Part shown: piece after piece, positions 53,564-62,568 of the stretch | How the letters are laid out: each line of letters opens with the position of its first letter | Numbering within the stretch: position 1 is the first letter of the stretch | DNA from: Coprobacillaceae bacterium UN01-12pH3A | Lineage (GTDB): Bacteria > Bacillota_I > Bacilli_A > Erysipelotrichales > Coprobacillaceae | Direction: 5' to 3' | NCBI GenBank assembly: GCA_027676805.1 | Contig: JAQENU010000006.1 | Location: 186,001-250,000 of the forward strand | Length of the DNA: 64,000 nucleotides | Translations under genes and position numbers: made by a program | The notes under the pieces: generated by a model | The model's database searches: none | Told to the model about the DNA's origin: nothing | The model's input: only the letters and a program-made list of their open reading frames with translations

Positions 53564-54943
53564 ATGAATATTTATGCAATTGTATTAGCTGCCGGCAAAG
53601 GAACAAGAATGAAATCTAGTTTGCCAAAGGTGGCACATGTTGTGTTATATAAACCAATGATTAAACATATCTGTGATGAGTTAAAAAAGATGGAAACATC
53701 TGAAACAATCGCTGTTATTGGTCATGGAAAAGACATTATCCGTAAGATCATGAAGGATGAAGTGTCTTACGTTGAACAAAATGAACAGTTAGGAACCGGA
53801 CATGCAGTCAAAATGACAGCGCCGATCCTAGAAGACAAAGAAGGAATCACCTTAGTGATTAATGGGGATGCCCCGTTATTAAGAAAAGAAACATTAGAAG
53901 CTTTGGTACAGGCACATCAGGAAAATAAGAATCAGGCAACGCTTTTAACGGCACATTGTGATACATCAAAATCATTTGGTCGTATTTTGCGTAATGCACA
54001 AGGGGATGTTGATGCCATTGTGGAAGTAAAAGATGCAACGCCAGAAGAGTTGGCAATTACAGAAATGAATACCGGTATTTACTGTTTTGATAATCAGTTA
54101 TTATTTGAAGCCTTGAAACAGGTGACAAATGATAATGCTCAAAAAGAATATTATATTACGGATGTAGTGAAAATTTTAAATCAAATGAATAAGAAGGTTG
54201 GAAGCTGTGTAATCAGCGACTTTGATGAAGTTGGCGGTATCAATGACCGTGTAGAATTGGCTAAAGCGCAGAAAAAACTACAGCTGCGTGTCAACCATGA
54301 ATTGCTGCTGAACGGAGTGACGATTCTTGATCCGGAAAATACGTATATTGCCAGAGATGTTGAAATTGGACAAGATACAATCATTGAACCGGGATGTATC
54401 ATTAAAGGCAATACAGTTATCGGACAGAATTGCCATATTGGACCTTACTGTGAATTTGACAATGTCATTATTAAAGACAATGTCGAAATTAAATTCTCAG
54501 TATTGAGTGATTCCATTATTGAGTCAGGGGTAGATATCGGTCCTTATGCACGTTTAAGAAAAGACTGCCATATTTTAGAAAATGTTCATATGGGCAACTT
54601 TGTAGAAATGAAGAATACAACTTTCGGTGTTGGCAGCAAATGTGCACATCTGAGCTATATTGGGGATGCGGTAGTTGGAAAAGATGTGAATATCGGCTGT
54701 GGAACGATTACCAGTAATTATGATGGAAAAAATAAATTCAAGACCATTATTAAAGACAATGTCTTTGTTGGATGCAACTCGAACTTAGTGGCACCTGTCA
54801 CTTTGGAATCCGGAGCATACGTTGCGGCAGGATCAACGATTACTGAAACAGTACCGGAAGATGCGTTCGCTATTGCAAGAGAAAGACAAGTGACAAAAGA
54901 AGAATATGCTAAAGTATTGAAAGAAAAAAGAGAAAGAAAATAA
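53564..54943 (+). CDS. glmU: Bifunctional GlmU (N-acetylglucosamine-1-phosphate uridyltransferase / glucosamine-1-phosphate acetyltransferase)
   Basis: The protein has 459 residues from the ATG at 53564 (GGGGTGGAGCA); the long upstream frame is inside ispE. The N-terminal pyrophosphorylase has VLAAGKGTRMKS; the C-terminal left-handed beta-helix has GPYARLRKDCHI, NFVEMKNTTFG and GTITSNYDGKNKFKT. It makes UDP-GlcNAc for peptidoglycan. It precedes prs, the Bacillus order, but spoVG and purR between ispE and glmU are absent. Confidence 0.97.
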   Translation: MNIYAIVLAAGKGTRMKSSLPKVAHVVLYKPMIKHICDELKKMETSETIAVIGHGKDIIRKIMKDEVSYVEQNEQLGTGHAVKMTAPILEDKEGITLVINGDAPLLRKETLEALVQAHQENKNQATLLTAHCDTSKSFGRILRNAQGDVDAIVEVKDATPEELAITEMNTGIYCFDNQLLFEALKQVTNDNAQKEYYITDVVKILNQMNKKVGSCVISDFDEVGGINDRVELAKAQKKLQLRVNHELLLNGVTILDPENTYIARDVEIGQDTIIEPGCIIKGNTVIGQNCHIGPYCEFDNVIIKDNVEIKFSVLSDSIIESGVDIGPYARLRKDCHILENVHMGNFVEMKNTTFGVGSKCAHLSYIGDAVVGKDVNIGCGTITSNYDGKNKFKTIIKDNVFVGCNSNLVAPVTLESGAYVAAGSTITETVPEDAFAIARERQVTKEEYAKVLKEKRERK

Positions 54944-54954
54944 GGGGCAAAAAA

Positions 54955-55911
54955 ATGAAAGAAACAACAACACTCATTGCATTATCAGCTAGTCAAAAAT
55001 TAGCAGGGGATATCGCAAAAATCTTAGACGGAGACGTTTGCGATACAAAAGTTCATCACTTTGCTGATGGGGAGATTTTAGTCGAAATAAATGAATCTGT
55101 ACGTGGTAAACATGTTTATATTATTCAATCAACTTCATGTCCGGTGACTGAAAACTTAATGGAGCTATTAATTTGTGTAGATGCATTAAAACGTTCTTCA
55201 GCTGCTGAAATCACTGCAGTTATTCCATATTTTGGTTATGCAAGACAAGATCGCAAGGCAAAAGCAAGACAGCCGATCACAGCAAAATTAGTTGCAGACT
55301 TATTACAAACTGCCGGTGTTGACCGTGTTGTGACTGTAGATTTACATGCTGCCCAAATTCAAGGCTTCTTCAATATTCCGGTAGATGACATGACTGCGTT
55401 GCCGTTATTAAGCAATTACTTCAAAGATCAGGGAATCGAAGATGTTACTGTTGTTTCACCGGATCATGGCGGAGCAAACAGAGCAAGAAAATTAGCGAAT
55501 GCTTTAGATGTGCCTCTGGCAATCATTGATAAACGCAGACCGAAACCAAACGTAGCGGAAGTCACAGGAATCATTGGTGATGTTGCCGGAAGAAACTGTA
55601 TCATGGTTGATGATATGATTGATACTGGCGGAACGATTGCTGCCGGAGCTAAAGCTGTAATGGATAAAGGCGCTAAAGCGGTTTACATTGCCTGCACGCA
55701 TGCTGTATTCTCAGGACCTGCCTGCGAAAGACTGCAAAACTCAGTAGCAAAGGAAATTATCGTGACAGATACTATTCAATTGCCAGATGAAAAGAAATTT
55801 GATAAATTAAAACATGTGTCTATCGCTGACTTAATTGCAAGTACGATTTACAACATTGAACATTCTAAGCCAGTGAGTGAAGTGTTTTCTAAATACGATT
55901 TTGAAGAATAA
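54955..55911 (+). CDS. prs: Ribose-phosphate pyrophosphokinase
   Basis: The protein has 318 residues with YFGYARQDRKAKARQPITAK, VSPDHGGANRARKLA and the PRPP loop MVDDMIDTGGTI. It makes PRPP from ribose-5-phosphate and ATP. Ribosome site AAGGGGCAAAAAA; followed by a clear terminator. Confidence 0.98.
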   Translation: MKETTTLIALSASQKLAGDIAKILDGDVCDTKVHHFADGEILVEINESVRGKHVYIIQSTSCPVTENLMELLICVDALKRSSAAEITAVIPYFGYARQDRKAKARQPITAKLVADLLQTAGVDRVVTVDLHAAQIQGFFNIPVDDMTALPLLSNYFKDQGIEDVTVVSPDHGGANRARKLANALDVPLAIIDKRRPKPNVAEVTGIIGDVAGRNCIMVDDMIDTGGTIAAGAKAVMDKGAKAVYIACTHAVFSGPACERLQNSVAKEIIVTDTIQLPDEKKFDKLKHVSIADLIASTIYNIEHSKPVSEVFSKYDFEE

Positions 55912-55918
55912 TGAAAAA

Positions 55919-55942
55919 TAGTGCCAAATAGGCACTTTTTTT
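55919..55942 (+). terminator. Terminator of glmU-prs
   Basis: AGTGCC and GGCACT pair around AAATA (loop), followed by TTTTTTT. Confidence 0.85.
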
Positions 55943-56033
55943 ATTTTTCAAAGATAAATTCTGTCGATATTATGGGGACGATTACATATTTATTCTAAAG
56001 GGGGACATGCTATGATGAAAGCGGGTGATCGTC

Positions 56034-56429
56034 ATGAAAGGACAGCAATTAAAACAGCCATCAAACCTGCAGACACTAAGAATGACCATCAATTTATTGA
56101 CGCCTGCCCTATGTGGAATCGTATTAGTGGAATTATGCCTGCAAATCATTTGGAACTACTTTATATCTAATAGTTATATGAATGATTTACTGGCAACAGC
56201 ATTAGTCGGATGCTTACTTTTTGCGACGATGGAAGGAATATTAGGAAAGAACTCCTATGCTTCCACCATCACAAGCGGTATTTTTTATCTTTTCGGTGGT
56301 TTTTTATCATTATTTATAGATCAATTTGATATTGTTATATTAAATATAACAATCAGTATGCAAGTATGGGCGCTTTTATTAATTATTATTGGGGTCTTCT
56401 TTATTTATTGCGGGCAATATGGAAAATAG
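56034..56429 (+). CDS. Small integral membrane protein, function unknown
   Basis: The protein has 131 residues and four hydrophobic segments (about residues 20-38, 48-66, 75-95 and 102-122). The start is not certain: the ATG near 56034 has GGGTGA upstream; a stronger AAAGGGGG upstream of ATGATG at about 56011 belongs to another frame. A terminator overlaps the stop codon. No family recognised. Confidence 0.5.
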   Translation: MKGQQLKQPSNLQTLRMTINLLTPALCGIVLVELCLQIIWNYFISNSYMNDLLATALVGCLLFATMEGILGKNSYASTITSGIFYLFGGFLSLFIDQFDIVILNITISMQVWALLLIIIGVFFIYCGQYGK

Positions 56430-56452
56430 CTATCAATCCGATAGCTATTTTT
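56424..56452 (+). terminator. Terminator of the small membrane-protein gene
   Basis: AAATAGCTATC and GATAGCTATTT (56424-56434/56440-56450) pair perfectly around AATCC and the T-run follows. Confidence 0.85.
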
Positions 56453-56511
56453 AGTTACGATTGCTTTCAAACCGGAAAATCGCTACAATAAAAGGTAAAG
56501 GAAGTGATCTC

Positions 56512-57198
56512 ATGCATTATCAATGTTTAATTGTCGATGATGAAAAACCGTTGGCACAAAGCACAGAAGAATATTTCAACCTTTTCAATGTTACTTGCAA
56601 AGCTGTTTTTGATGCGCCTTCCTGCTTAGATTTTTTTAAGCACCATACAGCTGATTTAATCTTGTTAGACATTAACTTAAAAGAAAGTTCTGGCTTTGAA
56701 CTGTGCCGTCAGTTAAGAAAAGAGATCAGTGTTCCTATTCTATTCATCAGTGCCAGAAACAGTGATGATGATATTTTGCTGGCATTAAATATTGGCGGTG
56801 ATGATTATATTGCCAAGCCTTATTCGCTAAGTGTCTTGCTTGCTAAGGTAAAAGCCGTCTTAAAACGATACAGCAGTGCAAAGACAACAGCAGATATTTT
56901 TGAGATTGATGATTTTATGATCAATTTTAACAATCATGAGGTAAAAGTCGGGCAGGAGATAATTAAATTAAAGGCATTGGAATACAAATTATTAGCTTAT
57001 CTTGTTATGAATCGAGGAAAAGTCTTAAAGAAAGAAGAACTTTTTGAAAATGTTTGGCAGGATACAATTACAAGTGATGGTACTTTAAATGTACATATAC
57101 GCCATTTACGAGAAAAAATTGAAAAAGATCCGAATCATCCTCAGTTAATTCAAACAGTCTGGGGAGTTGGATATCGATTTAAGGAGGAGCAAAAATGA
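56512..57198 (+). CDS. OmpR/PhoB-family response regulator
   Basis: The protein has 228 residues from the ATG at 56512 (AAAGGAAGTGATCTC). The receiver domain has LIVDDEKP, the phospho-accepting Asp in ILLDINLKESS, and the conserved Lys in IAKPYS. The C-terminal winged helix ends with LNVHIRHLREKIEKDP and VWGVGYRF. It overlaps the histidine kinase by 4 bases and together they probably regulate the downstream ABC/FtsX transporter. Confidence 0.93.
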   Translation: MHYQCLIVDDEKPLAQSTEEYFNLFNVTCKAVFDAPSCLDFFKHHTADLILLDINLKESSGFELCRQLRKEISVPILFISARNSDDDILLALNIGGDDYIAKPYSLSVLLAKVKAVLKRYSSAKTTADIFEIDDFMINFNNHEVKVGQEIIKLKALEYKLLAYLVMNRGKVLKKEELFENVWQDTITSDGTLNVHIRHLREKIEKDPNHPQLIQTVWGVGYRFKEEQK

Positions 57199-58466
57199 AA
57201 TTAAAATTTATCCTCTTTTTATTTATAGGATTGCTTTTAATAGAAGGGATGATCGGCTGGACTATTATTGGAAACATTAAGGATACACCGCTCGATAATG
57301 TTATGGTGAATGATTTAAGTCAGCAGATTAACCAGCAGTGGGAGACACTAATACAGACACAATCATGTACAGTGACAGCGAATATCGATTTAGACTTTAC
57401 TTTACTTGATCATGATGGGAAAAAAGTGTATACGTCATCTCCGTCTATCTCGCAGTCTATGGAAGCGGCAATCCGAAACCGTGACAGTATTATCGATATT
57501 GAACAAAACGGACAAAGTGTAGGAAAGATCTTAATTTATAACGACAGCACTCAGCGTTTAGCTTCACACCTTGTCTTTCTTTTACAGATTTTAGGAGGAA
57601 CACTGATCATTGAAGGTGTCATCTTGATCGTATATACATATTACATAAATAAGCGAATGATTCAGCCTTTTCGTACATTGCAGCGTTTTGCTAATAGAGT
57701 AGCGGGTGGAGATTTAGATTTCCCCTTAGAGATGGATCGTCATAATAACTTTGGGATTTTTACTGAGAGCTTTGATTTGATGAGAACCGAACTAAAAAAA
57801 GCACGGCTAAAGGAACAGGAAGCCAATCAAAGCAAGAAAGAATTGGTTGCCAAGATGAGTCATGATATTAAAACACCAATTTCCTCTATTAAAGCGATAT
57901 TAGAATTAATGCTGATTAAGGTAAACGATCCAAAAGAACGCGGACAATTACAGATCATTGAACAAAAGGCGAATCAAATTGATGAACTTGTCTCTGATTT
58001 ATTTCATGCGACTTTGGAAGAACTGCAGGAATTAACTATTACCGTTAAAGAACATTCAAGTCAAGAGTTAGCGACATTGCTTCAGGCAGCAGACTATCAA
58101 GAAAAAGCGGTTATTGGCGTGATACCGGATTGCTTGCTTTTATTTGATGCACTTCGATTACAGCAGGTATTTGATAACCTGTTTGGCAATTCTTATAAAT
58201 ATGCCAACACAGCAATGGAAGTGTATTTTGAAATTATCGATGATGAGTTCCTTATTTCTATCAAAGATTTTGGTGAAGGGGTAACCGAGGAAGAACAATC
58301 CCTTATATTTAATAAATATTATCGGGCAAAGAATGCCGAAGAAAAAAGCGGGGCAGGATTAGGGTTATATATTTGCCGCTATATTATGATGCAGATGAAT
58401 GGTGCAATCGAATGTGAGAAAACATCAGACGGCTTTATTATGCAGGTGGCTTTAAAATTGGCATAA
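57195..58466 (+). CDS. Sensor histidine kinase
   Basis: The 423-residue protein has two membrane helices (about residues 5-25 and 120-145), a small extracytoplasmic domain of about 90 residues between, and a HAMP-like segment (residues about 150-205). The H-box is MSHDIKTPISS, His at residue 223. The ATPase domain has N-box FDNLFGNSYKYA, DFGEGV and GAGLGLYI. It phosphorylates the upstream response regulator. The signal is unknown; the transporter downstream suggests a cell-envelope or antimicrobial signal (inference). Confidence 0.93.
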   Translation: MKLKFILFLFIGLLLIEGMIGWTIIGNIKDTPLDNVMVNDLSQQINQQWETLIQTQSCTVTANIDLDFTLLDHDGKKVYTSSPSISQSMEAAIRNRDSIIDIEQNGQSVGKILIYNDSTQRLASHLVFLLQILGGTLIIEGVILIVYTYYINKRMIQPFRTLQRFANRVAGGDLDFPLEMDRHNNFGIFTESFDLMRTELKKARLKEQEANQSKKELVAKMSHDIKTPISSIKAILELMLIKVNDPKERGQLQIIEQKANQIDELVSDLFHATLEELQELTITVKEHSSQELATLLQAADYQEKAVIGVIPDCLLLFDALRLQQVFDNLFGNSYKYANTAMEVYFEIIDDEFLISIKDFGEGVTEEEQSLIFNKYYRAKNAEEKSGAGLGLYICRYIMMQMNGAIECEKTSDGFIMQVALKLA

Positions 58467-58547
58467 TTAAGAAATAATTAAGGATTGGACAAAGACCGTT
58501 AAGAATTTTACATGGTAGGATGGAGATACAAGGAGAGGAGATTCAAC

Positions 58548-59303
58548 ATGAAAAAAATTATATCTACCCAAAAACTGTGTAAAACATTTTCCAGTGGCGG
58601 TGTATTGCAGCATATTTTAAAAAACTTAGATTTAGATATTTATGATGGGGATTTTACGGTGATTATGGGACCTTCCGGAGCAGGTAAATCTACTTTGCTT
58701 TATGCTTTATCGGGAATGGATAAGCCTTCTTTAGGCAGCATTCACTTTAGAGATGAAGAGATATCCAATTATTCAGATGATCGCTTAGCGATCTTTCGCC
58801 GTCATCATTGCGGCTTTGTTTTCCAACAAATCTATTTACAGGATAATATGAGTGTAATGGATAATATCCTATCTGCCGGACTGCTGGTTAGCCGTAAGAA
58901 GAAAGAAGTGGTTCAAAGAGCACGGCAGCTGTTGTTGCAAGTTGAAATGAAAGAAGAGCTTTATCATAAATTTCCAACTCAGCTTTCCGGTGGAGAGGCA
59001 CAGCGTGCAGGCATTGTCAGAGCTTTGATCAATCAGCCCGATATCTTATTTGCGGATGAGCCAACCGGACAATTAAATTCATATGCCAGTACAGCCGTTT
59101 TGGATGTCTTAACTCATTTGAATCAATCCGGACAAAGCATTGTGATGGTAACCCATGACGTTATATCCGCCCGTCGAGCAAATCGTATTTTATATTTGCA
59201 GGATGGTGCTATTCGGGGAGAATGTAATCTGGGAGAATACGTCCCAAATGATGAAAAACGTCATGACCAGTTAACTGCCTTTTTAAAGGAAATGGGGTGG
59301 TAA
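58548..59303 (+). CDS. ABC transporter ATP-binding protein (LolD/MacB type)
   Basis: The protein has 251 residues from the ATG at 58548 (AAGGAGAGGAGATTCAAC). It has Walker A GPSGAGKST, the Q-loop GFVFQQIYL, signature LSGGEAQRAGIV and Walker B ILFADEPTGQLN. This set is typical of MacB/FtsE/BceA ATPases that drive FtsX-like permeases. The permease gene starts one base after its stop. Confidence 0.92.
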   Translation: MKKIISTQKLCKTFSSGGVLQHILKNLDLDIYDGDFTVIMGPSGAGKSTLLYALSGMDKPSLGSIHFRDEEISNYSDDRLAIFRRHHCGFVFQQIYLQDNMSVMDNILSAGLLVSRKKKEVVQRARQLLLQVEMKEELYHKFPTQLSGGEAQRAGIVRALINQPDILFADEPTGQLNSYASTAVLDVLTHLNQSGQSIVMVTHDVISARRANRILYLQDGAIRGECNLGEYVPNDEKRHDQLTAFLKEMGW

Positions 59304-59304
59304 T

Positions 59305-61674
59305 ATGCAATCCGTTTGGCAATTAGTAAAAGCCCAGTTTCACAAAAGCAAAAGCCAAGCTATTTCATTTTTTGTCATTGTATTGGTAGGCGCCGTTCTT
59401 CTTAATATCGGGTTAGTTATCACGCATAATTATGACCGCAACTATGATCAGCATGCCGATAGATTAAATAGTGCGGGGGCTATTCTAGCGATAAAATCTC
59501 AGGATGAGCAGCTGGTTGATGAACTTATGACAGCCATGCAGGAAGATGACCGCAGTGTAGAGGTCGAAAAACGTGATATTCTTTTTGCCACAGCAACACT
59601 CGCTTATGGCGATGGCGAGCAAACCCGTAATATGGTGTTTATGAATCAGCAGGATCGACCTAATATCAGTCAGATTGATTATATTGAATATTCCTCTGAT
59701 GTTTATGAACATCCGATCTATTTGCCTTGGCTGTTTCATACTGGAGGCAATTATCAGCTAGGCGATTCATTCGAGATGGAGATTGCCTTGATGAGCGGAG
59801 AAAAGGAGACAAAAATATATCAAGTTGCCGGCTTCTTTGAAGAACCGATATTAGGGACAGTTAATTCCACCATTTCGGGAGTGGTACTGCCTGCTCAGGA
59901 ATATCAGGATTTATCACAGTCTTTTGACGGCAAAATAGAGGGAACGATTTTTAATGCCCTATTAAAAGAAAATAAAACAATGGGAGAAAATTTTGTCGGT
60001 ACGTATAATACTTTGCTTGAAGATCATGATTCTAATGTGTATCACGATTCATCTTTTTATTTAATGGTCAAACAAGCACGTACAATGACATCATCCATCG
60101 GTTCGATGATCATTATTGGTTTCTCGATGATTATTGTAGCGGTTGTCTTAGTGATGGTGAAGTTTAGAATCGGCAATACGATTGAAGAAGAAATAAGGAA
60201 TATGGGAGTCCAAAAAGCTATCGGTTACAGCAATTATCAGATTATTTCATCGTTGATCGTACAGTTTTTGATTCTGACGTTGCTGGGGAGTCTGACCGGC
60301 ATAGCGGTATCCTATCTGATCCTGCCTTTTATTTCTAATATGTTTGCTTTGCAGACCGGGATCGTTTGGAATCAGGGCTTTGATCTTGTTTCAGCGTTTA
60401 TAAGTGTCGTTGGTATTTCTTTCATGGTTGTTTTAACGGCCTATTTAAGTGCTCGAAAAATTGGCAAGTTAACGCCGATCACAGCCATTCGCACCGGAAT
60501 TACGACGCACAGCTTTAAAAATAATCCCTTTCCACTTGAAACAACGAAAGGAAATCTACCGATGCTTCTCGCCGCCAAAAACTTTATTCATCAAATTCGG
60601 TTAAATATAATGATTATGTTCGTTGTTATGGGAGTCAGTTTTGCGGCAATGTTTGCGATGGTGATGTATTATAATATTTCTGTAGAATCAACGAAATTTG
60701 TAGAGATGGTATCTACAGAAGTCCCCACGGTTCAAATCAATGCGATCGATGAAGCAGGGGCAGATCGCTTACTTGCCAGCATGCAAAATACTAAGGGAGT
60801 CAGGAAAGCCGCTTATTATGATCAAGTCAGAGCCTCTATCGGAACGAAGGACAGTGAAGTCTTCTGCTATATTATGGATGATTTCAGTGCTTTGGATAAT
60901 CAGCTGGCAGTTTATAAAGGCAGATTCCCTAAATATGATAACGAAATCGCAATCAATGGATTACTTGCGAAAAATATGAATAAAAATATCGGGGATACAG
61001 TCACAATTAAAAAAGGAACCGCAGAAATTGAATACTTGATTACAGGGTTTAGTCAAGGTTCTAACTATATGGGGCATGAAGCGATGCTGACAAGCAAAGC
61101 CATCCAACAATTGGACAGCAGTTATCACTCTTTATGTATTTATGTCTATTTAGATAAGGGAGTGGATACAGCAAACTTCATTGAAGGTTTAGATCAATAT
61201 TCGAATGATATTGCTAAAACGACTAACGCACAGCTGCAAATTGAAAGTATGCTGGGGGTTTATCAAAATATTGTCACGATTATCGCCCTTATTATCATGC
61301 TGATTACGGTGGCGATTGTAAGTATTGCTTTATATATGGTAGTCAAAACAACCGTGCTTCGTAAAAGGCAGGAATTTGGCATTCAAAAAGCGATTGGCTA
61401 TACAACCCGCCAGTTGGTTTTGGAAACAATCTATACTTTTTTGCCGGTTATATCATTTGGAACCATTCTTGGGTGTCTGTTAGGAAAAGTGGGATTGAAC
61501 TCCATGCTGAGTGTCTTATTCAGCGGGATTGGAATGATGAAAATCAGTTTCGCTATTCCAACAGGCTGGATGATAGGTGTCGGTTCAGGTATCTTCATAT
61601 TTGGACTATTCATTACCTTGCTCGTTTCGATGCGTATCAGAAAAATAAGTCCATATAATATGCTGAAAGAATAA
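59305..61674 (+). CDS. FtsX-like (MacB-type) ABC permease with two permease modules
   Basis: The 789-residue membrane protein has one N-terminal helix, a large extracytoplasmic domain (residues about 45-255), a first FtsX module (four-helix region about 260-390), a second extracytoplasmic part (about 440-640), and a second FtsX module (about 645-785). The conserved KAIGY motif is present twice (VQKAIGYSNYQI and IQKAIGYTTRQL). It is a mechanotransmission-type permease such as those that handle antimicrobial peptides or lipids. Controlled most likely by the two-component genes upstream. Confidence 0.9.
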   Translation: MQSVWQLVKAQFHKSKSQAISFFVIVLVGAVLLNIGLVITHNYDRNYDQHADRLNSAGAILAIKSQDEQLVDELMTAMQEDDRSVEVEKRDILFATATLAYGDGEQTRNMVFMNQQDRPNISQIDYIEYSSDVYEHPIYLPWLFHTGGNYQLGDSFEMEIALMSGEKETKIYQVAGFFEEPILGTVNSTISGVVLPAQEYQDLSQSFDGKIEGTIFNALLKENKTMGENFVGTYNTLLEDHDSNVYHDSSFYLMVKQARTMTSSIGSMIIIGFSMIIVAVVLVMVKFRIGNTIEEEIRNMGVQKAIGYSNYQIISSLIVQFLILTLLGSLTGIAVSYLILPFISNMFALQTGIVWNQGFDLVSAFISVVGISFMVVLTAYLSARKIGKLTPITAIRTGITTHSFKNNPFPLETTKGNLPMLLAAKNFIHQIRLNIMIMFVVMGVSFAAMFAMVMYYNISVESTKFVEMVSTEVPTVQINAIDEAGADRLLASMQNTKGVRKAAYYDQVRASIGTKDSEVFCYIMDDFSALDNQLAVYKGRFPKYDNEIAINGLLAKNMNKNIGDTVTIKKGTAEIEYLITGFSQGSNYMGHEAMLTSKAIQQLDSSYHSLCIYVYLDKGVDTANFIEGLDQYSNDIAKTTNAQLQIESMLGVYQNIVTIIALIIMLITVAIVSIALYMVVKTTVLRKRQEFGIQKAIGYTTRQLVLETIYTFLPVISFGTILGCLLGKVGLNSMLSVLFSGIGMMKISFAIPTGWMIGVGSGIFIFGLFITLLVSMRIRKISPYNMLKE

Positions 61675-61700
61675 AGAATCTGCAACTGCAGATTCTTTTA
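61673..61700. terminator. Terminator between permease and MBL genes
   Basis: AAAGAATCTGCA (61673-61684) and TGCAGATTCTTT (61687-61698) pair, with T on the right and A on the left. It serves both convergent genes. Confidence 0.8.
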
Positions 61701-62366
61701 GATTTCAAAAGATTGATTTTCATGTTCAATCTTTTGTATTTGGAGATAATTCTTTAATGGCTCTTCATTTAGATAATCCTGCATCAATTCAATGGCATCA
61801 CCAAAATGCATTGGCAGGATATATTTAATTTGGGCATGCTTTAGAATTTCTTCAATTCCCCACCAAGCATTCTCTTCTTGACGAGGATCAAGAGGGAGCA
61901 TCGCTACATCAATAATAAGACCATCAAGCTTTGCCATCTCTTTTTTAAAGTTATAGGCTTGATTATCATTAAAGTTTTTCGGTTCTCCTTCCCAATGCCA
62001 CCAGTTGAGATCACCGGCATGATAAATGACTTTATTTTCGACAGTGACTAAAAAAGCAACACCGGCATCCGTCGAACGCAAAGTCTTGATCGTCAAATCA
62101 TCAATTTCATAAGTTTCATTCTTTTTAACAATGTGAATAGAATCCGTTTCTTTTATGCGTGTGTCTTTTGAAAGGATAAAGGCTGCGTTGGGAAATAAAT
62201 CAAAAATATCACGGTTAAAATGATCTTGGTGAAAATGAGTAACAAAGCAATAGACTTTTTTATTTGCTGGATAATGAGGCAATTCTTTTTGGTAATAATC
62301 AAATACTAAAACATGGTTTTCAAGTTCAATCATGAATCCACTGTGGAAAATATAGGTTACTTTCAT
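61698..62366 (-). CDS. Metallo-beta-lactamase-fold hydrolase
   Basis: The protein has 222 residues from the ATG at 62364-62366 (AAGGAGGAATATT). The metal motif is VTHFHQDHF (HxHxDH), with YHAGDLNWWHWEGE and LPMHFGDA further on. It belongs to the UlaG/RNase-Z-like or DUF-type small MBL hydrolases. Substrate unknown. Divergent from bipA. Confidence 0.85.
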   Translation of the reverse strand: MKVTYIFHSGFMIELENHVLVFDYYQKELPHYPANKKVYCFVTHFHQDHFNRDIFDLFPNAAFILSKDTRIKETDSIHIVKKNETYEIDDLTIKTLRSTDAGVAFLVTVENKVIYHAGDLNWWHWEGEPKNFNDNQAYNFKKEMAKLDGLIIDVAMLPLDPRQEENAWWGIEEILKHAQIKYILPMHFGDAIELMQDYLNEEPLKNYLQIQKIEHENQSFEI

Positions 62367-62500
62367 AATATTCCTCCTTAAATCATTATAAAACAGTATC
62401 GGCATTTCGTCTATGAATATGAAAAAGTATAGAATAATGGGCTATAATTTAATAAATAATAAAAAAATAGGAGTGATAGCACTTACAATGATAAAAAATG

Positions 62501-62528
62501 TTTGCAGAAACACGATTTGTGTTATAAT
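62501..62528 (+). promoter_or_regulatory. Promoter of bipA
   Basis: TTTGCA (62501-62506) and TATAAT (62523-62528) have a 16-base spacer, with TG before the -10. Confidence 0.65.
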
Positions 62529-62568
62529 GTGTAAGTTGTAAAAAAGATTAAGAAAGAGAGGTATTGTG

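Noticed and set aside
56011..56170. Out-of-frame ORF of about 50 codons behind AAAGGGGG
   Set aside because: Its product is not protein-like, and the membrane-protein frame covers the same bases. It may affect initiation but is not listed as a gene.
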